A stretch of 64,000 bases of DNA from 62-47 sp044463945 (lineage in GTDB: Bacteria; Pseudomonadota; Alphaproteobacteria; Rhizobiales; Xanthobacteraceae): positions 1-64,000 of the forward strand of contig JBIQLW010000010.1 in the NCBI GenBank assembly GCA_044463945.1. The letters run 5' to 3'. The position numbers were made by a program, and so were the translations under genes. Positions 10,079 through 18,833 of this stretch are shown one piece after another. The notes below the pieces were generated by a model. That model was not told where the DNA came from. It ran no database searches and saw only the letters and a list, made by a program, of their open reading frames with translations. Position 1 is the stretch's first letter, and each line of letters starts with the position of its first letter.

Positions 10079-11314
10079 ATGTCCACCGCCGTCTCCCCCC
10101 TCGCCCCGAAAACCGTCCCCGACCTGCCGCCGCTCGGCGGCGTGCGGCTGGCCACCGCCGCCGCCGGCATCCGCTACAAGGGCCGCACCGACGTGTTCTT
10201 GGCGCTGCTCGATCCCGGCACCACGGTCGCCGGCGTCTTCACCACCTCGAAGTGCCCGTCCGCGCCGGTCGAGTGGTGCCGCGCCAAGCTGAAAGGCGGC
10301 AAAGCCCGCGCGCTGGTGGTCAATTCCGGCAACGCGAACGCCTTCACCGGCAAGACCGGCCGCGCCGCCACCGCGCTGACCGCGAGGATCGCCGCCAAGG
10401 CCGTCGGCTGTTCCGTCGATGACGTCTTTCTCGCCTCGACCGGGGTGATCGGCGAGCCGCTCGACGCCAGCAAGTTCGACGGCGTGCTCGGCCAGCTTGC
10501 GCGCGAGGCGGAAGGCGACCGCTGGCACGACGCCGCAAAGGCGATCATGACCACCGACACCTTCTTCAAGGTCGCGACCGCGACCTTAAAGATCGGCAAG
10601 GCGAAGGTGACCATCAACGGCATGGCCAAGGGCGCGGGCATGATCGCGCCCGACATGGCGACCATGCTGTCCTTCGTCTTCACCGACGCGCCGCTGTCGG
10701 CGGCAGTGCTGCAATCGCTGTTGAAGACCGGCGTCGCCGACACCTTCAACGCCGTGACCATCGACGGCGACACTTCGACCTCGGACACGCTGCTGGCCTT
10801 CGCCACGGGTGCTGCGAAGGACGCGCCGAAAATCTCGCGCGCCAGCGACCCGCGCCTGAAGGCGTTCGCAAAGGCGTTTCATGGCGTGCTCGCCGATCTG
10901 GCGGAACAGGTCGCCCGCGACGGCGAAGGCGCGCGCAAGCTGGTGGAAATCACCGTCGAGGGCGCCGTCTCCGACAAGTCGGCGCGGCGCGTCGCGATGT
11001 CGATCGCCAACTCGCCGCTGGTGAAGACCGCGATCGCCGGCGAGGACGCCAACTGGGGCCGCGTGGTGATGGCGGTCGGCAAGGCCGGCGAGCCCGCCGA
11101 CCGCGACAAGCTCTCGATCTCCTTCAACGGCATCCGCGTGGCGAAGAACGGCGCGCGCGATCCGTCCTACGACGAGGCGGAGGTGTCGAAGGCGATGACC
11201 AACGACGTCATCCGCATCAAGGTCGCGCTGGGCCTGGGCAAAGGCCGCGACCGCGTGCTGACCTGCGACCTCACCAAAGAGTACGTCGCCATCAACGGCG
11301 ACTACCGGTCGTGA
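10079..11314 (+). CDS. argJ: Bifunctional ornithine acetyltransferase / N-acetylglutamate synthase ArgJ
   Basis: Transfers acetyl from N-acetylornithine to glutamate in the cyclic arginine pathway and can also use acetyl-CoA. The autocleavage site is visible as GAGMIAPDMATMLSF, with the nucleophile Thr at residue 195 that becomes the N-terminus of the beta chain. The start at 10079 (MSTAVSPLAPKT) gives 411 residues, the family length; the frame opens earlier at 9998 but those residues derive from the repeat region. Its TGA overlaps the GTG of mutT. Confidence 0.95.
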   Translation: MSTAVSPLAPKTVPDLPPLGGVRLATAAAGIRYKGRTDVFLALLDPGTTVAGVFTTSKCPSAPVEWCRAKLKGGKARALVVNSGNANAFTGKTGRAATALTARIAAKAVGCSVDDVFLASTGVIGEPLDASKFDGVLGQLAREAEGDRWHDAAKAIMTTDTFFKVATATLKIGKAKVTINGMAKGAGMIAPDMATMLSFVFTDAPLSAAVLQSLLKTGVADTFNAVTIDGDTSTSDTLLAFATGAAKDAPKISRASDPRLKAFAKAFHGVLADLAEQVARDGEGARKLVEITVEGAVSDKSARRVAMSIANSPLVKTAIAGEDANWGRVVMAVGKAGEPADRDKLSISFNGIRVAKNGARDPSYDEAEVSKAMTNDVIRIKVALGLGKGRDRVLTCDLTKEYVAINGDYRS

Positions 11315-11712
11315 AACTCACCCTCGTCGTCGCCTGCGCGCTGATCGACGCCGACAACCGCGTGCTGATCGCGCAACGGCCGGAAGGCAAGCAGCTCGCG
11401 GGCCTGTGGGAATTTCCCGGCGGCAAGCTGGAAGCCGGCGAACGACCCGAACCTGCCTTGATCCGCGAGTTGCGCGAGGAACTCGGCATCGAGGTCAAGG
11501 AAGCCTGCCTCGCGCCGCTGACCTTCGCCAGCCACGCCTATGACAGCTTCCATCTGCTGATGCCGCTCTATATCTGCCGGCGCTGGGAGGGCACCGTGGC
11601 GTCAAAAGAAGGACAGGCGCTGGCCTGGGTCCGCGCCAACAAGCTGCGCGACTACCCGATGCCGCCCGCCGACATCCCCCTGATCCCGCCGCTGATCGAC
11701 CTCTTGATGTGA
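11311..11712 (+). CDS. mutT: 8-oxo-dGTP diphosphatase MutT (Nudix)
   Basis: Hydrolyses oxidised dGTP so that 8-oxoguanine is not incorporated. The complete Nudix box GX5EX7REUXEEXGU lies at residues 38-60 (GGKLEAGE to RELREELGI). The protein has 133 residues, normal for MutT. It begins at a GTG within a GTGA overlap with argJ, so it is translated from the argJ message. A large palindromic repeat follows the stop. Confidence 0.92.
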   Translation: MKLTLVVACALIDADNRVLIAQRPEGKQLAGLWEFPGGKLEAGERPEPALIRELREELGIEVKEACLAPLTFASHAYDSFHLLMPLYICRRWEGTVASKEGQALAWVRANKLRDYPMPPADIPLIPPLIDLLM

Positions 11713-11718
11713 GGCCGC

Positions 11719-11840
11719 ACCCCGGACGCGCCGCAGCGCGCAGCGCTGCCGCGCAGAGCCGGGGCCGTTACAAAGGATGCGTTCTCGGGCGGTCCCGGTT
11801 CTGCGGAGCGGCATCAGGAATGCCGCACCGCGCCCGGGAC
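11719..11840. repeat. Large palindromic intergenic repeat, second copy
   Basis: CCCCGGACGCG at the left and CGCCCGGGAC at the right bracket nested arms (gcgcagagccggggccgtta and ggtcccggttctgcggagcg). It resembles the 3733-3861 element in inverted order and fills the gap between the convergent mutT and methyltransferase genes. Confidence 0.6.
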
Positions 11841-11844
11841 ACTG

Positions 11845-12690
11845 TTATTTCCGATGCCGCTTCACGGCCGCCTCAAGGCTGAACTTCGCCGACCCCGGTC
11901 GCAGCGGCTTTGGCTGGCTCGGATGCGGCGCCCAGCCGAACAGCCAGACGATGTCGAAGGTGGCGCGGATGCGGCCGTCCGCGTCCGCGAAGCGCTCGCT
12001 GTAAACTTGCGCCATGCGCAGCAGCGTGGCGCGCCGCGCCGGCGCCTTGCGCCGCTCCGCCAGCACGTTGGTCGCGCCCATGCGGCGCAGGTCGTGCATC
12101 AGGGCGAAGGCGTTGTCGTAGCGCACCGTCAGCCGCTCGAAATCGGTCACCGGCAGCGCGAAGCCGGCGCGCTGCAACAACCCGCCGGCGTCGCGCAGGT
12201 CGGCGAACGGCGAGACGTGTGGCGACGCGCCGCCCTCGACCTCCGCTTCCGCGGCCGCGAACGCCTGCCGCAACTCGGTGAGCGTGTCGCCGCCGATCAT
12301 CGCCGCCAGCAGCAGCCCGTCGGGCTTCAGCGCGCGGCGCACCTGCGCCAGCACGCCCGGCAGGTCGTTGACGAATTGCAGCGCCAGCAGCGAGACGGCG
12401 AGATCGATGGAGTCCGGCGCGAGCCGCAGCGGATCGGTATCGGCATCGGGGATGTCCACCGGCGTCAGCGCCACCCCCTGCTTTTCCAGGGCAACACGCA
12501 ACGCATCACTCGGCGTCGCCAGATCGATCCCCGACACGAAGCTGCGGTTGACCGCCGACAGCCGCTCCGCCGCATCGCTCACGGCATGGTCGAGTAGGAA
12601 CGTCGCGGGCCCAAGCTTTTCCGCGCGCGCCAGCCGCGCGCGCAACAGCGCGCGGTCGAACAGGACGGGCGAGGACGGGGCAGCCGGCAT
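11845..12690 (-). CDS. BioC/NDUFAF5-like SAM-dependent methyltransferase
   Basis: A 281-residue cytoplasmic protein resembling BioC and the mitochondrial complex I factor NDUFAF5. The N-terminus has FDRALLRARLARAEK, characteristic of this family; the nucleotide-binding part is atypical, but the post-motif regions SLLALQFVNDLPGVLAQVRRALKPDGLLLAAMIGG and RRMGATNVL are conserved (given here as landmarks only). Human NDUFAF5 hydroxylates an arginine of complex I rather than methylating, so the reaction is uncertain here. It is divergent from comF with a 93-base gap. Confidence 0.75.
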   Translation of the reverse strand: MPAAPSSPVLFDRALLRARLARAEKLGPATFLLDHAVSDAAERLSAVNRSFVSGIDLATPSDALRVALEKQGVALTPVDIPDADTDPLRLAPDSIDLAVSLLALQFVNDLPGVLAQVRRALKPDGLLLAAMIGGDTLTELRQAFAAAEAEVEGGASPHVSPFADLRDAGGLLQRAGFALPVTDFERLTVRYDNAFALMHDLRRMGATNVLAERRKAPARRATLLRMAQVYSERFADADGRIRATFDIVWLFGWAPHPSQPKPLRPGSAKFSLEAAVKRHRK

Positions 12691-12783
12691 GGCGCGGTGG
12701 TACGCCCAACCGCCGCCCCATGCAATGCGGGTGGCAGGGCCCCTCCTTGAGCGGCGCGCCGTGGGCGGCTAGCCTCCTCCCCC

Positions 12784-13605
12784 ATGTCGAGCGATCTGTC
12801 GAGCGATGCCGCCCCCCTCCTGTCCCCCGTCCGCCGCCTTGGCGGCGCCTGGCGGGCGTGCCGCGATTTCGCCGCAAGACTCCCGCGCGCCGCGCGCGAC
12901 GTCGCGCTACCGACTTTGTGCGCGGCCTGCCGCGAGCCGGTCACCGGCGACGGCGTCTGCGCCGCGTGCTGGAGCCGGCTGTCATTCATCGCGCCGCCGC
13001 TGTGCCCGCGCCTCGGCATTCCCTTCGCCTACGATCCCGGTCCGGGCGTTTTGTCGATGGAAGCCGCCATCGACCCGCCGGCGTTCCACCGCGCCCGCGC
13101 CGCGGTCCGCTACGATGACATCGCCAGAACGCTGGTTCACGCCCTGAAGTATCAGGATCGCACCGACCTTGCGCCCGTCATGGGCCGCTGGATGGCGCGC
13201 GCCGGCAGCGAACTGTTGGCCGACGCCGATCTTCTGGTGCCGGTGCCGCTGCATTGGCGGCGGGCCTGGAGCCGGCGCTACAACCAGTCCGGCGCGCTCG
13301 CACAAGTGATCGCGCAACACAGCCGCGCCAAGGTCGCGGGCGACGTGCTGCGCCGGATCCGGCCGACGCAACAGCAGATCGGCCTGTCGAAGAAAGAACG
13401 CGCCGCCAACGTGCAGGGCGCGTTCGCGGTCGCCCCCGGAAAGGCCGCCGCCGTCCATGGCCGCCGCGTCGTCCTGATCGACGACGTGCTGACCTCCGGC
13501 GCGACCGCCGACGCCTGCGCCCGCGCGCTGCTCCGCGTCAAGGCGGCGCAGGTCGATGTGCTGGTCTTCGCCCAGGTTGTGGACACGCCGCAAACCCCCA
13601 TATAA
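12784..13605 (+). CDS. comF: ComF-family amidophosphoribosyltransferase-like protein
   Basis: A 273-residue ComF protein. A cysteine cluster (CAACREPVTGDGVCAACW, about residues 40-57) forms a zinc-ribbon-like N-terminus, and the C-terminal phosphoribosyltransferase fold shows VVLIDDVLTSGATADAC, the PRPP-binding motif. ComF proteins are needed for DNA uptake in transformable bacteria, but the gene is widespread in non-competent ones and the biochemical role is not known. It leads a tight group with grxC, a nitrilase and DUF1178 on the same strand. Confidence 0.88.
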   Translation: MSSDLSSDAAPLLSPVRRLGGAWRACRDFAARLPRAARDVALPTLCAACREPVTGDGVCAACWSRLSFIAPPLCPRLGIPFAYDPGPGVLSMEAAIDPPAFHRARAAVRYDDIARTLVHALKYQDRTDLAPVMGRWMARAGSELLADADLLVPVPLHWRRAWSRRYNQSGALAQVIAQHSRAKVAGDVLRRIRPTQQQIGLSKKERAANVQGAFAVAPGKAAAVHGRRVVLIDDVLTSGATADACARALLRVKAAQVDVLVFAQVVDTPQTPI

Positions 13606-13635
13606 TTGACGGCTTCACGGACAAGGCATCACCGG

Positions 13636-13917
13636 ATGACCGCTGCGGTTGAAATCTACACGCGCCCCGGCTGCGGCTATTGCAGCGCCGCGCTGGCGCT
13701 CCTGACGCGCAAGAACGTCGCCTTCACCCACCACGACGCGGGCAAGGACCCGGAGGTGCGCGCGCGGATGTACGACCGCGTCGGGATGGGCGCGACCTTT
13801 CCGCAGATTTTCATCGACGGCACTCCCATCGGCGGCTGTGACGATCTTTACGCGCTCGACCGCGAGCGCCGGCTCGACGCGCTGCTCGCGGGTGAAGGAG
13901 AAGGAATCGCGCCATGA
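13636..13917 (+). CDS. grxC: Glutaredoxin 3
   Basis: Glutathione-dependent thiol-disulfide oxidoreductase of 93 residues. The active site is CGYC (Cys13, Cys16) instead of the commoner CPYC; GATFPQIFIDG (the cis-proline loop) and GGCDDLYAL (glutathione contact) are present. The start at 13636 is chosen over an in-frame ATG at 13606 because the catalytic motif then lies at the usual place near the N-terminus. Its stop overlaps the nitrilase start as ATGA (13914-13917). Confidence 0.93.
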   Translation: MTAAVEIYTRPGCGYCSAALALLTRKNVAFTHHDAGKDPEVRARMYDRVGMGATFPQIFIDGTPIGGCDDLYALDRERRLDALLAGEGEGIAP

Positions 13918-14792
13918 CCGCCGGCTCGCCCTTTGTCGCCGCGATGGTGCAGATGCGCACCGGCCTGTTGCCGGGGCCGAGCTTCGAGCAGGCCGCCGAA
14001 CTGATCCGCGAGGCGGCGCTGCAAGGCGCCGACTACGTGCAGACTCCCGAAGTCAGCAACATGATGCAGACCAACCGCGCCGCGCTGTTCGAGCAACTCG
14101 CCGAGCAGAACGACGACGTGTCGCTCAAAGCCTATCGCGATCTCGCGCGCGAGTTGAATATCCATCTGCACGTCGGCTCGCTGGCGTTGCGCGCCACGCC
14201 GGAGCGCGCGGTCAACCGCTCGTTCCTGCTGGCGCCGACCGGCGACATCGTCGCCAGCTACGACAAGATCCACATGTTCGATATCGATCTCGGCAACGGC
14301 GAGAGCTATCGCGAGTCGGCCAACTATCAGCCCGGCGATACCGCGGTGATCGCCGACCTGCCGTGGGGCCGTCTCGGCATGACGATCTGCTACGATGTGC
14401 GCTTCCCCTCGCTGTATCGGGCGCTGGCGGAAGCCGGCGCGTCGTTCCTCGCGGTGCCTTCCGCCTTCACGAAGAAGACCGGGGAAGCGCACTGGCACAC
14501 GCTGTTGCGCGCCCGCGCTATAGAGACCGGCTGCTTCGTGTTCGCCGCCGCGCAGAGCGGACTTCACGAGAACAAACGCGAGACGTTCGGCCACTCGCTG
14601 ATTGTCGATCCGTGGGGCACGGTGCTGGCCGACGGCGGCACCGACGTCGGCGTGACGCTGGCGACCATCGATCCGGCCAAGGTGCAGGCCGCGCGCAACA
14701 GCATTCCGTCGTTGCAGCATGGCCGCCGCTTCAGCATCAGCGATCCCAACGCCGCGCCGGACCACCTGCAACTGGTGCGAGGGCCGGCATGA
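13914..14792 (+). CDS. Carbon-nitrogen hydrolase (nitrilase superfamily, Nit-type)
   Basis: A 292-residue amidase of the nitrilase fold with the full catalytic triad: Glu46 (TPEVSN), Lys118 (YDKIHMFDID) and Cys159 (TICYDVRFP). The pattern matches the Nit1/YafV group, where known members hydrolyse deaminated glutathione as a repair function; the location directly behind glutaredoxin fits that, but the substrate is inferred. Start and stop both form ATGA overlaps with neighbours, so the four genes comF-grxC-nit-DUF1178 are probably one operon. Confidence 0.88.
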   Translation: MTAGSPFVAAMVQMRTGLLPGPSFEQAAELIREAALQGADYVQTPEVSNMMQTNRAALFEQLAEQNDDVSLKAYRDLARELNIHLHVGSLALRATPERAVNRSFLLAPTGDIVASYDKIHMFDIDLGNGESYRESANYQPGDTAVIADLPWGRLGMTICYDVRFPSLYRALAEAGASFLAVPSAFTKKTGEAHWHTLLRARAIETGCFVFAAAQSGLHENKRETFGHSLIVDPWGTVLADGGTDVGVTLATIDPAKVQAARNSIPSLQHGRRFSISDPNAAPDHLQLVRGPA

Positions 14793-15250
14793 TCAAGTAC
14801 GACCTGCGCTGCGAGCACGGTCACAGCTTCGAAAGCTGGTTCCAGAGTTCGTCGGCCTACGACTCCCAGCACAAGCGCAAGCTGGTCGTCTGTCCGTCCT
14901 GCGGCTCGGTCAAGGTCGAGAAGGCGCTGATGGCGCCGCGCCTTGCCGGCACGAAGCGCGGCCGCGCCACCGTGCCGGCCGAGGCCGCGTCGAAGGAAGC
15001 CACGGCCCCCACCCTGATGATGACGCAGGAGCAGGCGTTGCGCGCCAAGCTCAAGGAATTGCGCGACCACATCGTCAAAACCGCCGATAATGTCGGCGAG
15101 CGCTTCCCCAACGAGGCGCGCAAGATGCACTACGGCGACATCGAGCACCGGCCGATCTACGGCGAGGCGTCGGCGGACGAAGCGCGCTCGCTGATCGACG
15201 AGGGCATCGAGGTGATGCCGCTGCCGGTGCTGCCGGAAGACCGTAACTGA
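14789..15250 (+). CDS. DUF1178 family protein
   Basis: A 153-residue protein of a conserved alphaproteobacterial family with no known function. The N-terminus MIKYDLRCEHGHSFESWF and the CPSCGS motif (with an earlier Cys8) suggest a zinc ribbon; the C-terminal half is charged and helical (GERFPNEARKMHYGDIE). Its start overlaps the nitrilase stop as ATGA. The conserved link to grxC and nitrilase hints at a redox or glutathione-linked role, which is inference. Confidence 0.88.
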   Translation: MIKYDLRCEHGHSFESWFQSSSAYDSQHKRKLVVCPSCGSVKVEKALMAPRLAGTKRGRATVPAEAASKEATAPTLMMTQEQALRAKLKELRDHIVKTADNVGERFPNEARKMHYGDIEHRPIYGEASADEARSLIDEGIEVMPLPVLPEDRN

Positions 15251-15280
15251 CCTCTTTGATTTCCTATCAAATCGGCGACG

Positions 15281-16189
15281 TCACGCCGCGATCAAAAGCG
15301 CGACGCCGGTCACGATCAGCACGATGCCGCCGAGTTCGCGCAGCGACAGCGGCTGCTTGAACGAGTAATACGACACTGCCTGCGCGAACAGCACCTCGAC
15401 CAGCGCCAGCGTGCGGACGTTGGCGGCCGCCGTCAGCGCGAAGGCGAGGAACCAGAACTGCGAGGCGAACGCGCCGGTGAAGCCGGCCGCCATCGACGGC
15501 TTCCACATCCGCAGGATCGCGGCGAGGACGTCCGGCGCGCGCGCCAGCAGATAGACGGTGAGCACCACCGTCTGCACCAGGAGACCGAACACCAGCGTAT
15601 AGGTCGCCGCCGTCACGAACGACACGTCGGGCACGACGATGATGGCGCCGCGAAAGCCGACCGCCGACAGCGCGAAGCAGGCGGCGGCGACCAGCCCCTG
15701 CACGGTCGGCTTCAGGCTGCCGAACCCCTTGGCGAAGCCCTTGGCGCCGGGCCGCAACGCGGTGATGACGACGCCGGCGGTGGCGATCAGGATTGCCAGC
15801 ACCTTGAGCCCGGTGAGGCGGTCGCCGAGAAAGACGAAGCCGAAAATCGCGGTCTGGATCGCTTCGGTCTTCAGATAGGCGGTGGTGACGACGAAGGACT
15901 GATCGGTCATCGCCGCCAGCATCAGGCCGGTCGCGGCGATCTGCGCCAGCGCGCCGAGCAGAAGCCACGGCCAGAACACGAGCCCGGGCGACGGCCACGG
16001 ATCGCCGGTCGCGATCAGGACGATGGCGAGAAACACCAGCGAGAACGGAAAGCCGAACAGGAAGCGGATGTTGGTCGCACCCCAAGTGCCGAGCGGCCCG
16101 GTCAGCGAGCGCTGCATGGCGTTGCGCGCCACCTGCCCCAGCGCGGCGACGACGGTGAACGGGACCCAGAGCGATGCGATGGTGAACAT
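15281..16189 (-). CDS. EamA/DMT-family membrane transporter
   Basis: A 302-residue integral membrane protein with about ten hydrophobic segments arranged as two EamA repeats. It has FLGDRLTGLKVLAILIATAG in the first half and FAQAVSYYSFKQPLS with REL..GIVLIVTGVALL in the second, the usual DMT landmarks. Substrates of such proteins are amino acids, nucleosides or drugs and cannot be told here. It is convergent with DUF1178 across a 30-base gap that contains a short AT-rich inverted repeat (tttgat-ttcct-atcaaa). Confidence 0.8.
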   Translation of the reverse strand: MFTIASLWVPFTVVAALGQVARNAMQRSLTGPLGTWGATNIRFLFGFPFSLVFLAIVLIATGDPWPSPGLVFWPWLLLGALAQIAATGLMLAAMTDQSFVVTTAYLKTEAIQTAIFGFVFLGDRLTGLKVLAILIATAGVVITALRPGAKGFAKGFGSLKPTVQGLVAAACFALSAVGFRGAIIVVPDVSFVTAATYTLVFGLLVQTVVLTVYLLARAPDVLAAILRMWKPSMAAGFTGAFASQFWFLAFALTAAANVRTLALVEVLFAQAVSYYSFKQPLSLRELGGIVLIVTGVALLIAA

Positions 16190-16288
16190 GCGGAAATGCG
16201 ATCGGATCAGTTGGAGATCAAGCCGTGCGGCGGCGCGGCAACCTGACGGCTCAGGGCGATACCGTCAACCGGCCTCTGGATGCTTGTC

Positions 16289-17050
16289 TCACCCCATGCC
16301 TTCCGCCACCACCATGTAGTTGACGTCGGTGTCGGACGACGTGCTCCAGCGGTCGGCGAACGGGCTGTAGACCACACCCGCCTGCTCGGTGATGCCGAGC
16401 CCGCACTTCTCCAGATGATGCGCCAGTTCCTCGGGCGTGACGAACTTGTCCCACTGATGGGTGCCGCGCGGCAGCCAGCGCAGCACGTATTCGGCGCCGA
16501 CGATCGCCAGCGCGAAACTTTTCCAGGTGCGGTTGAGGGTGGACACCACCATCAGCCCGCCGGGCTTGAGCACGCTGGCGCAGCGCGCGAGGAACGCGCC
16601 GACATCGACGACATGCTCCACCACCTCCATCGCCAGCACGATATCGAAGCGCTCGCGCGGGTCCATGTCTTCCAGTGTGGTGCAGCGATAGTCGATCGAC
16701 ACATGGGACTTGTCGGCGTGCAGCCGCGCCGCCGCGATGTTGCTGTCGGACGGATCGACGCCGATCACCTGCGCGCCCAGCCGCGCCAGGGGCTCGCACA
16801 ATAGGCCCGCGCCGCAGCCGATGTCAAGCACCCGCAAGTCCGCCAGGCAGTTCAGGCTGCGGACATTGCGGTCAAACTTGCGGCAGGCGGCGTCGCGGAT
16901 GAAGGCCAGCCGCAGCGGGTTGATCTTGTGCAGCGGCGCCATTTTGCCGCGCGGATCCCACCATTCCGCCGATAGCCGCGAGAACTTCTCGATCTCCGCC
17001 GGATTGACGCTGGAGCCGGACCGGCCGGCGACATCTGATGGCATGGTCAT
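16289..17050 (-). CDS. ubiG: Ubiquinone biosynthesis O-methyltransferase UbiG
   Basis: Performs the two O-methylations of ubiquinone synthesis (2-polyprenyl-6-hydroxyphenol and 3-demethylubiquinol). The start at 17050 (MTMPSDVAG) gives 253 residues, the family length. SAM motif VLDIGCGAGLLCEPLARLGA, post-motif VIGVDPSDSNI, and the UbiG marks FSRLSAEWWDP.GKMAPLHKINP and VSTLNRTWKSF are all present. It is divergent from lysC. Confidence 0.94.
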   Translation of the reverse strand: MTMPSDVAGRSGSSVNPAEIEKFSRLSAEWWDPRGKMAPLHKINPLRLAFIRDAACRKFDRNVRSLNCLADLRVLDIGCGAGLLCEPLARLGAQVIGVDPSDSNIAAARLHADKSHVSIDYRCTTLEDMDPRERFDIVLAMEVVEHVVDVGAFLARCASVLKPGGLMVVSTLNRTWKSFALAIVGAEYVLRWLPRGTHQWDKFVTPEELAHHLEKCGLGITEQAGVVYSPFADRWSTSSDTDVNYMVVAEGMG

Positions 17051-17223
17051 GATGGGCGCGCGCCTCCTGTGATCGCGCGGAAATGCTATTGCCGGACGCC
17101 GGCGGCCGGCGCAAACCGGTTGCCTGCCTGTCGGCACGCCGGTATGTATACGCGCCTTTCGGCGCCCGCGGCGCATCCGGGCCGCATCATACCGCGTTGT
17201 CCTCAAGGAACATACCATCCGTC

Positions 17224-18477
17224 ATGGGCCGGCTTGTCATGAAATTCGGCGGCACCTCGGTCGCCAACATCGAGCGTATCCAGAACGTCGCCCGGCACGT
17301 CAAGCGCGAGGTCGATGCCGGCCATGAGGTCGCGGTGGTGGTGTCGGCGATGGCCGGCAAAACCAACGAACTGGTGGCCTGGTGTCGCGATGCCTCGCCG
17401 ATGCACGACGCCCGCGAATACGACGCCGTGGTCGCCTCCGGCGAGCAGGTCACCTCGGGACTGCTGGCCATCGCGCTTCAGGCGCTCGGCATCCAGGCCC
17501 GTTCCTGGCAGGGCTGGCAGATCCCGATCAGGACCTCGGACGCCCACGCCTCGGCGCGGATTCTCGACATCGATGGCAGCGATATCATCAAGCGCTTCGC
17601 CGAACGCAAGGAAGTGGCGGTGATCGCCGGCTTCCAGGGCGTCAACCCGCAGACCGGCCGCATCACCACGCTCGGGCGCGGCGGCTCCGACACCTCGGCG
17701 GTGGCGGTGGCGGCGGCGATCAAGGCCGACCGCTGCGACATCTACACCGACGTCGACGGCGTCTACACCACCGATCCGCGCATCGTGCCGAAGGCCCGCC
17801 GCCTCGATCGGATCGCGTTCGAGGACATGCTGGAACTGGCCTCGCAGGGGGCCAAGGTGTTGCAGGTGCGCTCCGTCGAGCTTGGCATGGTCCACAACAT
17901 GCCGATCTTCGTGCGCTCCAGCTTCGACGCGCCCGACGCGATCGACCCCCACGCGACACCGCCCGGAACGCTGATTTGCAGCGAGGAGGAATTGATGGAA
18001 AGCCACGTCGTCACCGGCATCGCCTTCTCCAAGGACGAGGCCCAGATCTCGGTCCGGCAGATCGAGGACAAGCCCGGCGTCGCCGCCGCGATCTTCGTGC
18101 CGCTGGCCGCCGCCAACATCAACGTCGACATGATCGTCCAGAACGTCTCCGAGGATGGCAAGACCACCGACCTCACCTTCACCGTTCCGGCCGGCGATTT
18201 CGACCGCGCCAAGCAGACGATTACGGCCGCCAAGGCGCAGATCGGCTTCGCCCGGCTCGACAGCGCCACCGACGTCGCCAAGGTCTCGGTGATCGGCTCG
18301 GGAATGCGCAGCCACGCCGGCATCGCCGCCAAGGCGTTCGCCGCGCTGGCGGAGCGCAACATCAACATCCGCGCCATCACCACCTCAGAAATCAAGTTCT
18401 CCGTCCTGATCGACGCCGCCTACACCGAACTCGCGGTACGCACGCTGCATTCGCTCTACGGCCTCGACAAGGGCTAG
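17224..18477 (+). CDS. lysC: Aspartate kinase LysC
   Basis: Phosphorylates aspartate, the first step towards lysine, threonine, methionine and diaminopimelate. The catalytic domain starts with KFGGTSV at residues 6-12 and includes GRGGSDTSAVAVA and YTDVDGVYTTDPR; two ACT domains occupy about residues 265-417 and give allosteric control. The 417-residue length fits single-function aspartokinases. An internal ATG at 17995 (Met258), preceded by GAGGAGGA, could start a separate regulatory beta chain of 160 residues, as known from Bacillus and Corynebacterium; see findings. It precedes ptsP on the same strand. Confidence 0.95.
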   Translation: MGRLVMKFGGTSVANIERIQNVARHVKREVDAGHEVAVVVSAMAGKTNELVAWCRDASPMHDAREYDAVVASGEQVTSGLLAIALQALGIQARSWQGWQIPIRTSDAHASARILDIDGSDIIKRFAERKEVAVIAGFQGVNPQTGRITTLGRGGSDTSAVAVAAAIKADRCDIYTDVDGVYTTDPRIVPKARRLDRIAFEDMLELASQGAKVLQVRSVELGMVHNMPIFVRSSFDAPDAIDPHATPPGTLICSEEELMESHVVTGIAFSKDEAQISVRQIEDKPGVAAAIFVPLAAANINVDMIVQNVSEDGKTTDLTFTVPAGDFDRAKQTITAAKAQIGFARLDSATDVAKVSVIGSGMRSHAGIAAKAFAALAERNINIRAITTSEIKFSVLIDAAYTELAVRTLHSLYGLDKG

Positions 18478-18833
18478 GAACCGCAACAGGCGGAGGCGGC
18501 TGCCGCGACACCAGCGCTGCCGTGCGGCCAGCGGCGTTTGTCCTGCCGTGCATTGGCATCTGGCGCCGGTCGCCCGGCCCCGGCTGACGGCCGGGCTGGC
18601 GCGCGGGTCCGTTTCGAAAATCTGGCAGGGGTTTTGCTTGGCAAACCGAGCCGCGATTCGCTATACGGCCTGATCGGCCGCTGGTGCCGGCGCGGCCGGT
18701 TCCGGCTCGGTCATCAAGCAGCTTTTTGCGCGCCCTCGCGACGTGTAAAATCGCCAAAGCTTATTATATTTCTTAGGTTTGGGACCTGCGGCAGGGCTAG
18801 TCGCCGGGTGCCCGCAGGGAAGGATATCGGCAC
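18478..18833. other. Intergenic region lysC-ptsP
   Basis: About 355 bases with no convincing gene. The right end is unusually AT-rich for this genome (tgtaaaatcgccaaagctta then ttatatttcttagg, 18744-18779) and is the most likely ptsP promoter area. No strong hairpin with a T-run follows lysC. Confidence 0.4.
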
